Positions 7,999 through 15,190 of a DNA stretch of 27,110 bases are shown here, piece after piece (the first letter of the stretch is position 1; each line of letters begins with the position of its first letter). This DNA is from CAWFKS01 sp963816435 (GTDB lineage: Bacteria > Pseudomonadota > Alphaproteobacteria > Rhizobiales > Rhizobiaceae). The position numbers were made by a program, and so were the translations under genes. Location: positions 1 to 27,110 of the forward strand of contig CAWFKS010000002.1 of NCBI GenBank assembly GCA_963816435.1. The letters are read 5' to 3'. Under the pieces are notes generated by a model, which made no database searches, was not told the origin of the DNA, and worked only from the letters and a program-made list of their open reading frames with translations.

Positions 7999-8990
7999 CA
8001 CAGCGCCTCGGCCAGGCTCGCGCGCGCCGGCGCCATCCGCTCGGTCGCCTCCGAATATTCGCCGGCCATGCGCTCGACGATTGCCGCCGTCGGCTCGACG
8101 GCACTGATCGCGCCGATGCACTGGCCGGCCGCCCATATGCCCTTCCACGGCTTGACCTCGCGTCCCTCCAGGCCGGTGAAGTTCATCCTGGCGGTCTGCG
8201 AGGCGACCTGATCGGGATCCAGCCCCTGTGCGACGATGCTGGGTTTCAGCATGCTGGCGCGGGCGCCGGTGAACGCCTTGGTGACCAGCAGGTCGTCGGC
8301 GGTGGAGGCGACGATCATCTGCTGGTGGCCCTCCTCGGCGAGGCTTTCGGCCGTCGGGATGAAGCGGGTGCCGACATAGCCGAAATCGGCGCCCATGAAT
8401 TCGGCCGCCGCCACCGCGCGGCCGGTGCCGATGCCGCCGGCAAGCGCGATGTAGCCGTCGTAGAACTTCCGTACTTCCTCGACGAAGACGAAGTTGCAGA
8501 GTTCTCCGGTATGGCCGCCGGCGCCGGCGCACACCAGCACCAGCCCGTCGGCTCCGGCCTCGGCGGCCTTGCGCGCGTAGAACAGATTGTTGACGTCGGC
8601 GAAGACGAGGCCGCCGTAGGAATGCACGGTCTCGATCGCCGGGATGGGACTGCCGAGCGCGGTGATGACGATGGGCGGCTGATATTTCTCGACCAGCTTC
8701 AGATCGTGCGGCAGGCGCGGATTGGTGCGGTGGGTGACGAGGTTCAGCGCCCACGGCGCCACCGGCCAGTCGCCGTCGGAAGACGCCTCCGCCAGCTCGC
8801 GCGTGATCCGATCGAGCCAGACGTCGAGTTCCTCGACGGTGCGCACGTTGGGTGCCGGGAACGACCCGACGATGCCGGCCTTGCAGCACGCCACCACGAG
8901 CTCCGGTCCGGAGACCAGGAACATCGGCGCGGCGAACACGGGGATGCGCAGGTCGCGCAGCCGGCGGCGGATATTGTTGTCGCTAAGCAT
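7998..8990 (-). CDS. Nitronate monooxygenase/2-nitropropane dioxygenase-like FMN protein
   Basis: A 330-residue TIM-barrel flavoprotein of the NPD/FabK family. The family includes nitronate monooxygenases, enoyl-ACP reductases and poorly known NAD(P)H:flavin oxidoreductases. FMN-binding features are visible: APMFLVS near 21-27, the GAGGHTG motif with the conserved His160, and the phosphate-binding ALAGGIGTGRAV near 180-192. Its start overlaps the end of the alpha/beta hydrolase gene by eight bases, and its stop shares a base with the ligase start. Among acyl-CoA genes, a role as a double-bond reductase or flavin oxidoreductase acting on a CoA thioester is as likely as nitronate oxidation. The exact reaction cannot be assigned from sequence. 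Confidence 0.88.
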   Translation of the reverse strand: MLSDNNIRRRLRDLRIPVFAAPMFLVSGPELVVACCKAGIVGSFPAPNVRTVEELDVWLDRITRELAEASSDGDWPVAPWALNLVTHRTNPRLPHDLKLVEKYQPPIVITALGSPIPAIETVHSYGGLVFADVNNLFYARKAAEAGADGLVLVCAGAGGHTGELCNFVFVEEVRKFYDGYIALAGGIGTGRAVAAAEFMGADFGYVGTRFIPTAESLAEEGHQQMIVASTADDLLVTKAFTGARASMLKPSIVAQGLDPDQVASQTARMNFTGLEGREVKPWKGIWAAGQCIGAISAVEPTAAIVERMAGEYSEATERMAPARASLAEAL

Positions 8991-9711
8991 TTGCCCTCTT
9001 CCTGGGAGTGGCCGGGGCGGCCACCGCGTCGAGCAGCGCCGCCAGCGAGGATGCGACCGCGCCGGGCGCTTCCAGCGGCAGCATGTGGCCGCAGCCGGGC
9101 ACCAGTTCCAACGAAGCCGTGCCGATCGCCCCGGCCAGCGTCTCCTGCGCCTGCGGGGGGATGACCTTGTCCTGGTCGCCGGCCGCCACCACCACCGGGA
9201 AGTCGATCCCGGCGAGCAGATCGCGGCTGTCGCGCCTCGCGGCTATGGCGTGCTGGTGCATGGCGAAGGTTTCGACGCCGGTCTCGACTGCCATCGCGAC
9301 CACCTCGTTCGTCAGGCGCTCGTTGCCGGCGTGGTCGGGGCCGAGCAGGAACCTTGCGAGCTTGCCGGCGAAGGCGTCCATCCCCTGCGCGCGCGCCCGT
9401 TCGGCGGCGACGGCGCGGCCGGCCTTCTGTTCCTCGCTGTCGGGCGCCGCCGTCGTGGAGAACAGGGCGAGGCCGACAACGCGATCGGGCGCCTGGCGCA
9501 GGATTTCGAAGGCGATGTAGCCGCCCATCGAGAAGCCGGCGAGGACGAACCTTTCGGGAAGGCCTGAGAGCAGCGTGGCAGCGATGCGGGGGATGCTGTC
9601 GTCCGCCGGAATGGAAGGCAGCGTGACGTCGCGGCCCAGCAGTTCCGCCGAGGCAGCCCACACCGCGGGGGTGCACAACAGGCCGGGCAGACAGACCAGG
9701 GCGTGGGGCAT
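8983..9711 (-). CDS. Alpha/beta-fold hydrolase
   Basis: A 242-residue cytoplasmic alpha/beta hydrolase. The triad is readable: nucleophile Ser61 in GFSMGGY, acid Asp181 in AGDQDKVIPP and base His209 in GCGHMLPLE. The early CLPGLLCTPAVW supplies the oxyanion-hole region. Size and pattern match the enol-lactonase/esterase/meta-cleavage-product hydrolase group, so it may open a lactone or hydrolyse an ester or C-C bond. It is the first gene of the leftward operon, and its promoter region carries one copy of the shared AACTAGAC operator. Only a weak ribosome-binding sequence (GGAAG) precedes the ATG at 9709-9711. Substrate unknown. Confidence 0.9.
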   Translation of the reverse strand: MPHALVCLPGLLCTPAVWAASAELLGRDVTLPSIPADDSIPRIAATLLSGLPERFVLAGFSMGGYIAFEILRQAPDRVVGLALFSTTAAPDSEEQKAGRAVAAERARAQGMDAFAGKLARFLLGPDHAGNERLTNEVVAMAVETGVETFAMHQHAIAARRDSRDLLAGIDFPVVVAAGDQDKVIPPQAQETLAGAIGTASLELVPGCGHMLPLEAPGAVASSLAALLDAVAAPATPRKRANA

Positions 9712-9775
9712 GCGGCGCTTCCGAGTTCTTTTCCTGGCCGCCGCAGGGTGTCTCTCGCGATGGCGGCGCGTTTCG

Positions 9776-9789
9776 TTGCTAAACTAGAC
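9776..9789 (+). promoter_or_regulatory. AACTAGAC operator, copy 1 (hydrolase operon)
   Basis: TTGCTAAACTAGAC matches the consensus TTGCATAACTAGAC at 12 of 14 positions, with the AACTAGAC core intact. It covers the proposed -10 box of the leftward operon, which suggests repression. Confidence 0.65.
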
Positions 9790-9809
9790 CAGCACTCGGA
9801 GGCGTGCAA
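9781..9809 (-). promoter_or_regulatory. Candidate promoter of the hydrolase-to-thiolase operon
   Basis: On the minus strand TTGCAC (9804-9809) is followed after exactly 17 bases by TAGTTT (9781-9786). This predicts a start near 9774 and a leader of about 63 bases. The -10 is weak and lies inside operator copy 1. Confidence 0.45.
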
Positions 9810-9841
9810 GCGCCTCGCGCGAGTTCGGGCTCATATTGCAG

Positions 9842-9867
9842 CAAGCTGTTGAATTTGCAGCAGCTTG
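9842..9867. promoter_or_regulatory. 26-base inverted repeat, possible operator
   Basis: CAAGCTGTTG and CAGCAGCTTG pair at nine of ten positions around a six-base AATTTG spacer. The sequence also reads as two near direct copies of TTGCAGCA(A)GCTTGTTG. It sits in the middle of the divergent control region and is unlike the AACTAGAC sites, so it probably belongs to a different regulator. Confidence 0.45.
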
Positions 9868-10023
9868 TTGGCTTGGCGCAAGTCGCGGCCGGCGCTGGCG
9901 CGGCCCTGCGGCCAACCACCCACGCTGCCTTGAGGCCGGCAGGGTGGACTTGAAATGCGATGATATCGCCGGGGAAATGAGCGCTACACCCGGTGATGAG
10001 CCCGGAACGGGTGCTCCCGGAGA

Positions 10024-10052
10024 TTGACACCACCAGCAATGGTGGTAAGTCT
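10024..10052 (+). promoter_or_regulatory. Candidate promoter of the oxygenase operon
   Basis: A perfect TTGACA (-35) lies at 10024-10029. The -10 is poor: TAAGTC at 10046-10051, or AAGTCT one base later, after 16-17 bases. The spacer is filled by the inverted repeat ACCACC / GGTGGT (10029-10034 and 10041-10046). Operator copy 2 begins within the -10 region. Confidence 0.4.
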
Positions 10053-10062
10053 AGTTAAGAAA
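10049..10062 (-). promoter_or_regulatory. AACTAGAC operator, copy 2 (oxygenase operon)
   Basis: Read on the minus strand it is TTTCTTAACTAGAC, 12 of 14 matches to the consensus. It ends 15 bases before the oxygenase ATG and overlaps the -10/transcription start region, a repressor-like position. Confidence 0.65.
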
Positions 10063-10077
10063 CTCCTGGAGGCTGCC

Positions 10078-11634
10078 ATGCAACAAGGTCAGTGGGCGCA
10101 CGAGGCGCATTCCAATCACGACCTTCCGATCTCGAAGCTCAACGTCAGGCTGATGGCCCCCGACGGCGCCCCGCCTCCGGATGCGCCCGACTGGATCTGG
10201 AGCTACGACCACCCGTACCTGCACGGCCTGTTCGCACCGACCGACCGGGAATACGACGCCGACGACCTGGAGATCGAGGGCGAACTGCCGGCGGACCTCT
10301 ACGGCGCCTACGTGATGAACGGACCCTCGCAGCGTTTCACGCCGGCGAACCGCTATCACTACTACGACGGCGACGCGATGCTGCGCGCCATCTACTTCCG
10401 TGACGGCAAGGCGTCGTTCCGCCAGCGCTACATCCGCACCGAGGCCTACGAGGTCGAGAACATCGCCGGCAAGGCGATCTGGCCGGGCATTGCCGGCCCC
10501 TACAATTTCCGGCTGCCGGGGTCGCCGATCAAGGACGTGTCCAACACCGACGTCATCTTCTATGCCGGCAAGCTGCTGTCGCTGTGGCATATGGCGGGCG
10601 ATCCCTACGAGATCGACCCGATGTCGCTCGACACGCGCGGCAAGGAAACCTTCGGCGGGCAGCTGGCGCACACGCTGTCGGCGCACTCCAAGGTGGACCC
10701 GTGGACGGGCGAGCTGTTCTTCTTCAGCTACGGCGACAAGCCGCCCTACATGCGCTACGGCGTCGGCGACCCGAACGGCAACCTGATCCACGACGTGCCG
10801 ATCGACATTCCGGGGCCGCGTTCGCCGCACGATCTCGGGCTGACCGAGAACTACGCGATCCTGCACGATTTGCCGTTCTTCCACGACGTCGACATCCTCA
10901 AGCAGCACGGCAAGCGCGTGGTGCGCTTCCATCACGACATCCCGGCCCGCTTCGGCATCATCCCGCGCAAGGGGCAGTCGCACGAGGTCAAGTGGTTCGA
11001 AGCCGAGCCGTGCTACATCCTGCATCTCGTCAATTGCTGGGAAGAGGGCGAGTGGGTGCACCAGATCGGCTGCCGCCAGGCCGACCCCAGCTACGAGCGC
11101 GACACCAAGGACGGCAAGCTCGCCTCGATGATGGCACAGCGCCGCCGTCTTCACGTGCTCTATCGCTGGTCGTTCAACATGCGCACCGGCGAAGTGCGCG
11201 AGGGGCCGATCGACGATCTCAACACCGAATTCCCGACCGCCAACCACAATTATCTCGGCCGCAAGTCGCGCATTTCGTTCAACCAGGTCATCCCGCTTCC
11301 GGAGGCGGGCTCGACCTCCGGCCAGTGCCAGACCTTCGACGGCATCGTTCGTTACGATTTCGAGAGCGGGACGAGCCAGCGCTTCGACTACGGCGACGGC
11401 GTGTTCGGCAACGAGGCGCCGATCGCCCCGCGCAAGGGCGCCACGCCCGAGACGCCGGAAGAGGAAGCCTACGCGGTGACGTTCACGACGGACACCAATG
11501 ACTGGAGCTCGGCCTGCCTGGTCTTCCACGCCGGCGACATCAGCCGGGGGCCGATCGCGCGCGTGAAGATCCCGCACCGCATCTCCGCCGGCTTCCACAC
11601 CACATGGGTCCCGGGCGAGGACATCTTCGGGTGA
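10078..11634 (+). CDS. Carotenoid/stilbene cleavage oxygenase family protein
   Basis: A 518-residue non-heme iron dioxygenase of the carotenoid cleavage oxygenase superfamily (lignostilbene dioxygenase, isoeugenol monooxygenase, apocarotenoid oxygenases, RPE65). These enzymes split a C=C bond with O2 to give carbonyl products. All four iron-binding histidines are in their family contexts: His203 (LSAHSKVDP), His251 (SPHDLGLTENY), His316 (ILHLVNCWEE) and His507 (ISAGFHTTWV). No signal peptide is seen, so it is probably cytosolic. The ATG at 10078 has GGAGG five bases upstream; a TTG 54 bases earlier is less likely and would include the operator. It heads the rightward operon, and its stop overlaps the CoA-transferase start (GTGA). 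With CoA-ligase, thiolase and TRAP importer genes under the same operator, it probably starts degradation of an imported alkene. Aromatic alkene versus apocarotenoid cannot be decided from sequence. Confidence 0.94.
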   Translation: MQQGQWAHEAHSNHDLPISKLNVRLMAPDGAPPPDAPDWIWSYDHPYLHGLFAPTDREYDADDLEIEGELPADLYGAYVMNGPSQRFTPANRYHYYDGDAMLRAIYFRDGKASFRQRYIRTEAYEVENIAGKAIWPGIAGPYNFRLPGSPIKDVSNTDVIFYAGKLLSLWHMAGDPYEIDPMSLDTRGKETFGGQLAHTLSAHSKVDPWTGELFFFSYGDKPPYMRYGVGDPNGNLIHDVPIDIPGPRSPHDLGLTENYAILHDLPFFHDVDILKQHGKRVVRFHHDIPARFGIIPRKGQSHEVKWFEAEPCYILHLVNCWEEGEWVHQIGCRQADPSYERDTKDGKLASMMAQRRRLHVLYRWSFNMRTGEVREGPIDDLNTEFPTANHNYLGRKSRISFNQVIPLPEAGSTSGQCQTFDGIVRYDFESGTSQRFDYGDGVFGNEAPIAPRKGATPETPEEEAYAVTFTTDTNDWSSACLVFHAGDISRGPIARVKIPHRISAGFHTTWVPGEDIFG

Positions 11635-12857
11635 ACGAGCCGGAGAGCGGCGGCGCGGCGGCGCCCGAGGGCGCGCCGCAACCGCTTGCCGGGATACGGG
11701 TGCTCGACTGCGGACAGTTCATCGCCGGGCCGCTGTGTGCGGCGATGCTGGCCGATCTCGGCGCCGACGTCATCCGGGTCGAAAGGCCGAAGGGCGGCGC
11801 CGACCGCGAGGTACAGCCGCTTGGCGAAGGTCATCCCGGCGGGGCCGTCTACGGGCATGTGAACCGCAACAAGCGCTCGCTTGCGCTCGACCTGTTCGAC
11901 GCGGCCTCGCGGCCCGTTCTGGACGCGCTTGCGGCAAGGACCGACATCGTCGTCGTCAACGCGCCGCCGGCGACGCGCGAGGCGATGGGCCTCGACTACG
12001 AACGCCTCGCGAGCATCAATCCCGGCATCATACTCGTCACCTGCACCGCCTTCGGCGCGCCGACCGGCCTGTCGCACCTGCCGGGCTTCGACGGGGTCGG
12101 GCAGGCGGTTTCCGGCGCCATGCATCTGAGCGGCGAGGCTGGCGAGCCCCGCAAGTCCTACGTCCATTTCGTCGACCACATGACGGCGGCGCTGTCGGCT
12201 TTCGCCGCGATGGCGGCGCTGCGCGAGCGCGACGCCACCGGCCGAGGCCGCCACATAGAGGCCTCGCTCGCCGGCAGCGCACTGTTCATGATGGCGGGAA
12301 ACCTCATCGAGGAGAGCGTGCTCGGGCCGGGCAGGCAGGGCACGGGCAACCGAGCACAGCTCGCCGCGCCGGCGAACACCTACGCGACCCGCGACGGCCA
12401 CCTGCTCGTGCAGGCGATCGGGGCGGGCATATTCCGCCGTGCGGCACGCCTGCTCGGGCGCGAGGACTGGCTTGCCGATCCTCGCTATGCGGACGACGAG
12501 GCACGCGGTGCGAATTTCGACGAGCTCGACGCGGCGATGTCGGCATGGTGTGCTGCCCGCACCACCGACGAGTGTCTCGGCGAGTTGCGGGCGGCGCTGA
12601 TCCCGGTCGCCCCCGTGCTGTCGCCGCGCCAGGCGCTGGAGGACCCGGCGCTGGCGCGCGAGCATGTCTGGCAGGGCGGTCACGCGCTCGCGCAGCCGAT
12701 CGCCTATTCGGGCCATGTCGCGCCCGTCGACCGCGCCGCGCCGCATCTCGGCCAGCACAGCTTCGAGATACTCGCCGAGGCAGGGATTGATCGCGCGTCG
12801 ATCGCGGCGCTATTGGACGGGGGAGTTCTGGCCGGCCGCGACGCCGAGCCCGACTGA
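11631..12857 (+). CDS. Family III CoA-transferase (CaiB/BaiF type)
   Basis: A 408-residue CoA-transferase of the formyl-CoA transferase/CaiB-BaiF family, which moves CoA between carboxylic acids through a mixed-anhydride/aspartyl-CoA mechanism. Family features in order: GIRVLDCGQFIAGPLCAAMLADLGADVIRVE at about 21-51 (the CoA-binding start), NRNKRSLALDL near 78-88, the catalytic Asp154 in LPGFDGVGQA, GRGRHIEASL and the C-terminal APHLGQH. I chose the GTG at 11631, which overlaps the oxygenase stop as GTGA. An ATG at 11604 in the same frame would overlap the oxygenase gene by 31 bases. It may activate the acid made from the cleavage product, in parallel with the acyl-CoA ligase of the divergent operon. 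Acceptor and donor are unknown. Confidence 0.9.
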   Translation: MNEPESGGAAAPEGAPQPLAGIRVLDCGQFIAGPLCAAMLADLGADVIRVERPKGGADREVQPLGEGHPGGAVYGHVNRNKRSLALDLFDAASRPVLDALAARTDIVVVNAPPATREAMGLDYERLASINPGIILVTCTAFGAPTGLSHLPGFDGVGQAVSGAMHLSGEAGEPRKSYVHFVDHMTAALSAFAAMAALRERDATGRGRHIEASLAGSALFMMAGNLIEESVLGPGRQGTGNRAQLAAPANTYATRDGHLLVQAIGAGIFRRAARLLGREDWLADPRYADDEARGANFDELDAAMSAWCAARTTDECLGELRAALIPVAPVLSPRQALEDPALAREHVWQGGHALAQPIAYSGHVAPVDRAAPHLGQHSFEILAEAGIDRASIAALLDGGVLAGRDAEPD

Positions 12858-12876
12858 CGGGGGCGAAATCGGAAAA

Positions 12877-13788
12877 ATGTCGGAGGGCGGCGGAATCCAG
12901 GCCAGCTCGCTCGTGCGGGCGCTCAACGTGGTGGGCGACGCGTGGACGGTGCTGATCCTGAAGGAAGCCTTCATGGGCGTCCGCCGCTTCAACGAGTTCC
13001 AGGAAAATCTCGGCATACCGCGCCAGACGCTGGCGCTGCGGCTCGCCGCGCTCGCCGACAACCAGATCTTCTACAAGAAGCCGACCCTGCACCGGACGCT
13101 GGTCCAGGAATACCACCTGACGCCGAAGGGCCTCGACATCTACGATTTCATCGTGTCGATCTGGAAGTGGCACAAGCAGTACGACATCGGGCCGAACTTC
13201 CTGCCCGAGAAGCTGATCCACAAGCCGTGCGGCCGATCGCTCGAGGCAAGGATGGTGTGCCGCGCCTGCCACGAGCCGGTCGAGCGCGCCGACATCCGCA
13301 TACGGTCCGGAGACGGCGCCGGCATCGATCCGAAACCCGCCGCGCGCAATTCGCGGCTCAACGACGCCGCGTTCGGCAAGGCCTCGGGCGGAGACGCCTC
13401 GCGCATGGTGGCGGCGACGGTCGTCGGAGACCGCTGGAGCAATCTGGTGCTCGAGGCAATGTTCCGCGGAATCAACACATTCCAGGCGATCAAGAACGAG
13501 CTCGACATCGCCTCCAACATATTGTCGTCGCGACTGAAGAAGCTGACCGAGATGGGGCTCGTCACCTCGTTGAGCGAAGGGCGCCGCATCGACTACAGCG
13601 TCACCGAGCGGGGCGAAGGGCTCTACGAGGTATTTCTGAGCCTTTCCAACTGGGGCGACAGGTGGCTGTCGGGCAGCGCCGGCGCCCCGCATATCCTCGT
13701 CCATCACGACGACCACGTGCTCGACGCACGCTATGTCTGCGTCCATTGCAGCAAGGCCGTGCGGGCCTGGGATGTGGCGCTTCCCTGA
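12877..13788 (+). CDS. Tandem HxlR-type transcriptional regulator with two CxxC units
   Basis: A 303-residue regulator made of two HxlR winged-helix domains in one chain. Domain 1 spans about 8-105 (LVRALNVVGDAWTVLILKEA, then RQTLALRLAALADNQIF and LTPKGLDIYDFI). Domain 2 spans about 173-265 (MVAATVVGDRWSNLVLEAMF, then NILSSRLKKLTEMGLV and VTERGEGLYEVF). Each is followed by a cysteine unit: Cys118 with Cys128-x-x-Cys131, and Cys288-x-x-Cys291 preceded by His276, His277 and His280, so metal or thiol sensing is possible. Ordinary HxlR proteins are about 110-150 residues and work as dimers; this one looks like a fused dimer. The ATG at 12877 lies 19 bases after the CoA-transferase stop. The open frame upstream is a shadow of that gene. 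It is the best candidate for binding the AACTAGAC sites. Confidence 0.9.
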   Translation: MSEGGGIQASSLVRALNVVGDAWTVLILKEAFMGVRRFNEFQENLGIPRQTLALRLAALADNQIFYKKPTLHRTLVQEYHLTPKGLDIYDFIVSIWKWHKQYDIGPNFLPEKLIHKPCGRSLEARMVCRACHEPVERADIRIRSGDGAGIDPKPAARNSRLNDAAFGKASGGDASRMVAATVVGDRWSNLVLEAMFRGINTFQAIKNELDIASNILSSRLKKLTEMGLVTSLSEGRRIDYSVTERGEGLYEVFLSLSNWGDRWLSGSAGAPHILVHHDDHVLDARYVCVHCSKAVRAWDVALP

Positions 13789-13817
13789 GCAGGGCACGCA
13801 GCAAGCCTGCTTCGATA

Positions 13818-13831
13818 TTGCATAACTAGAC
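13818..13831 (+). promoter_or_regulatory. AACTAGAC operator, copy 3 (convergent intergenic)
   Basis: TTGCATAACTAGAC is identical over all 14 bases to the distal TRAP-promoter copy. It is flanked by TTGCA and TGCAA arms (13818-13822 and 13832-13836) that make the site symmetric outside its core. It lies 30 bases after the regulator stop and before the end of the convergent TRAP operon, where no obvious promoter is seen. Confidence 0.6.
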
Positions 13832-13846
13832 TGCAAAGCGCTCGGT

Positions 13847-13871
13847 GCGCCGGCCCCACGGGCGCCGGCGC
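13847..13871. terminator. GC-rich stem-loop between convergent operons
   Basis: GCGCCGGC (13847-13854) pairs with GCCGGCGC (13864-13871). It lies between the regulator stop (13788) and the dctM stop (13880) and could end transcripts from both sides. There is no T-run, so efficient intrinsic termination is uncertain. Confidence 0.5.
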
Positions 13872-13879
13872 GTGCCGCC

Positions 13880-15190
13880 TCAGCGCGCGAGATGGAGCAC
13901 GTTGGGCAGCCAGAGCGCGATGATCGGGAACAGGGTCAGGATGACGAGCCGCACGATGTCGGCGGCGAGGAACGGCATGATCCCGCGAAAGATGGTCCGA
14001 AGCTCGATGTGGGGAACCATCGCCTTCATGACGAAGACGTTCATGCCGATCGGCGGCGTGATCATGCCGATCTCGATGACCATGACGTTGATCACGCCCC
14101 ACCAGATCGGGTCGTAGCCGAGATGCAGGATGAGCGGGAAGACGAACGGCAGCGTGATGATCATCGACGAGATCGTGTCGAAGATCGATCCGAGCACGAG
14201 ATACATCACCAGAAGCAGGAAGATGATGACGAGCGGCGGCAGGCCCGACGCGCTGATGCTGGAGACCAGCCATTCGGGGAGCTGCGAGAGCGTCACCGCG
14301 TAGGTGAAGATCGAGGCGCCGATGACGATCATGTAGATCATCGACGTGGTGGCGGCGGTCTCGCTGAGCACGCCCCAGAACTCGCGCAGGCTGAGGCGCT
14401 TGCGGCCGAGCGCGATCAGGAACGACAGGGCCGCGCCGACGGCCGCGGATTCGGTGACGGAAAAGATGCCGGCATAGATGCCGCCGGTGACGACGGTCAT
14501 CAGGCCGAGCGCGGCCCAGCCGTCGCCGACGGAGCGGATGCGCTCGCGAAAGCCCGCGCGCTCGCCGGCCGGGCCGGCTTCGGGATGGATGAGCACGTAG
14601 ATGCGCACGGCGATGCCGTGAAGGGTGATGGCGACCAGCGCCGGCAGCAGTGCCGCCACGAACAGCGTCAGCACGAACTGCTCGGTGAGCACGGCGTAGA
14701 GGACGAATATGATGGAGGGCGGGATCAAAATGCCCAGCGTGCCGCCCGCCGCGATGCTGCCGGTGGCGAGGGTGGGCGCGTAACGCCGCTCCAGCATCTC
14801 GTCCAGCGACACCCTGGTCATCGTCGCGGTGGTCGCCAGCGACGACCCGCAGATCGCTCCCATGCCCGCGCAGCCGCCGATCGTCGCCATGGCCAGGCCG
14901 CCGCGGACGTGCCCGACGAATGCGTTGGCGATGCGGTAGAGATCGGAGGAGAGGCCGGCCACGGTCGCGAAGCCGCCCATCAGCAGGAACAGCGGCACGA
15001 TGGCCAGGTCCATGCTGGACAGCTTGTCGATCGTCTCGGTGCCGAACAGCGACACCGCCGCCGTGAAGTTGCGCAGGAGACCGAATGTGACGAAGCCGGA
15101 GAGGCCCATCGACACGCCGATCGGCACGTGAAACGCGATCAGCACGAACATCAGGCCGAGGCCGAGCAGGCCAATGATCTCGCTAGCCAT
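13880..15190 (-). CDS. dctM: TRAP transporter large permease, DctM family
   Basis: A 436-residue, strongly hydrophobic protein with about 12-13 predicted membrane spans. It is the ion-coupled translocation subunit of a tripartite ATP-independent periplasmic transporter. Family features include the early FHVPIGVSMGLSGF, the central GCAGMGAICGSSLATTATM followed by GTLGILIPPSIIFVLY, and the late NVMVIEIGMITPPIGMNVFVMKAM. Length is typical of DctM (about 425-440). Its start overlaps the dctQ stop by eight bases. It is the last gene of the TRAP operon and converges with the tandem-HxlR regulator. Together with DctP and DctQ it imports an organic acid using a sodium or proton gradient. The substrate is set by DctP and is unknown. 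Confidence 0.96.
   Translation of the reverse strand: MASEIIGLLGLGLMFVLIAFHVPIGVSMGLSGFVTFGLLRNFTAAVSLFGTETIDKLSSMDLAIVPLFLLMGGFATVAGLSSDLYRIANAFVGHVRGGLAMATIGGCAGMGAICGSSLATTATMTRVSLDEMLERRYAPTLATGSIAAGGTLGILIPPSIIFVLYAVLTEQFVLTLFVAALLPALVAITLHGIAVRIYVLIHPEAGPAGERAGFRERIRSVGDGWAALGLMTVVTGGIYAGIFSVTESAAVGAALSFLIALGRKRLSLREFWGVLSETAATTSMIYMIVIGASIFTYAVTLSQLPEWLVSSISASGLPPLVIIFLLLVMYLVLGSIFDTISSMIITLPFVFPLILHLGYDPIWWGVINVMVIEIGMITPPIGMNVFVMKAMVPHIELRTIFRGIMPFLAADIVRLVILTLFPIIALWLPNVLHLAR

Larger units (their letters stand above)
9712..10077. promoter_or_regulatory. Divergent control region between hydrolase and oxygenase operons
   Basis: This 366-base stretch contains no convincing gene. It holds two candidate promoters firing outward, two copies of the AACTAGAC operator (one near each promoter), a separate 26-base inverted repeat at 9842-9867 and an ACCACC/GGTGGT inverted repeat at 10029-10046. 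The density of symmetric elements suggests that at least two regulators act here. Confidence 0.75.

Noticed and set aside
6562..8211. 549-codon plus-strand frame opposite the acyl-CoA ligase
   Set aside because: The ligase on the minus strand has all catalytic motifs. This frame is His/Asp/Arg-rich with no motif or ribosome-binding site.
9836..9870. Short direct repeats TTGCAGCA... considered as a repeat array or CRISPR-like element
   Set aside because: There are only two imperfect copies without regular spacers. An inverted-repeat operator explains them better.
10051..11598. 515-codon minus-strand frame opposite the oxygenase gene
   Set aside because: Low-complexity Val/Ala/Arg/Asp composition typical of a shadow. 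The plus-strand oxygenase has its four iron ligands.
12664..12876. Upstream extension of the HxlR regulator by 71 residues
   Set aside because: This stretch overlaps the CoA-transferase gene and is Arg/Ser-rich. Homology begins just after the ATG at 12877.
12304..13836. 510-codon minus-strand frame opposite the CoA-transferase end and the HxlR gene
   Set aside because: It spans the ends of two real genes and an intergenic gap without any domain. The C-terminal half is Arg/Pro-rich noise.
13847..13871. Strong rho-independent terminator between the convergent operons
   Set aside because: The stem is good but no T-run follows on either strand, so I list it only as a stem-loop with moderate confidence.
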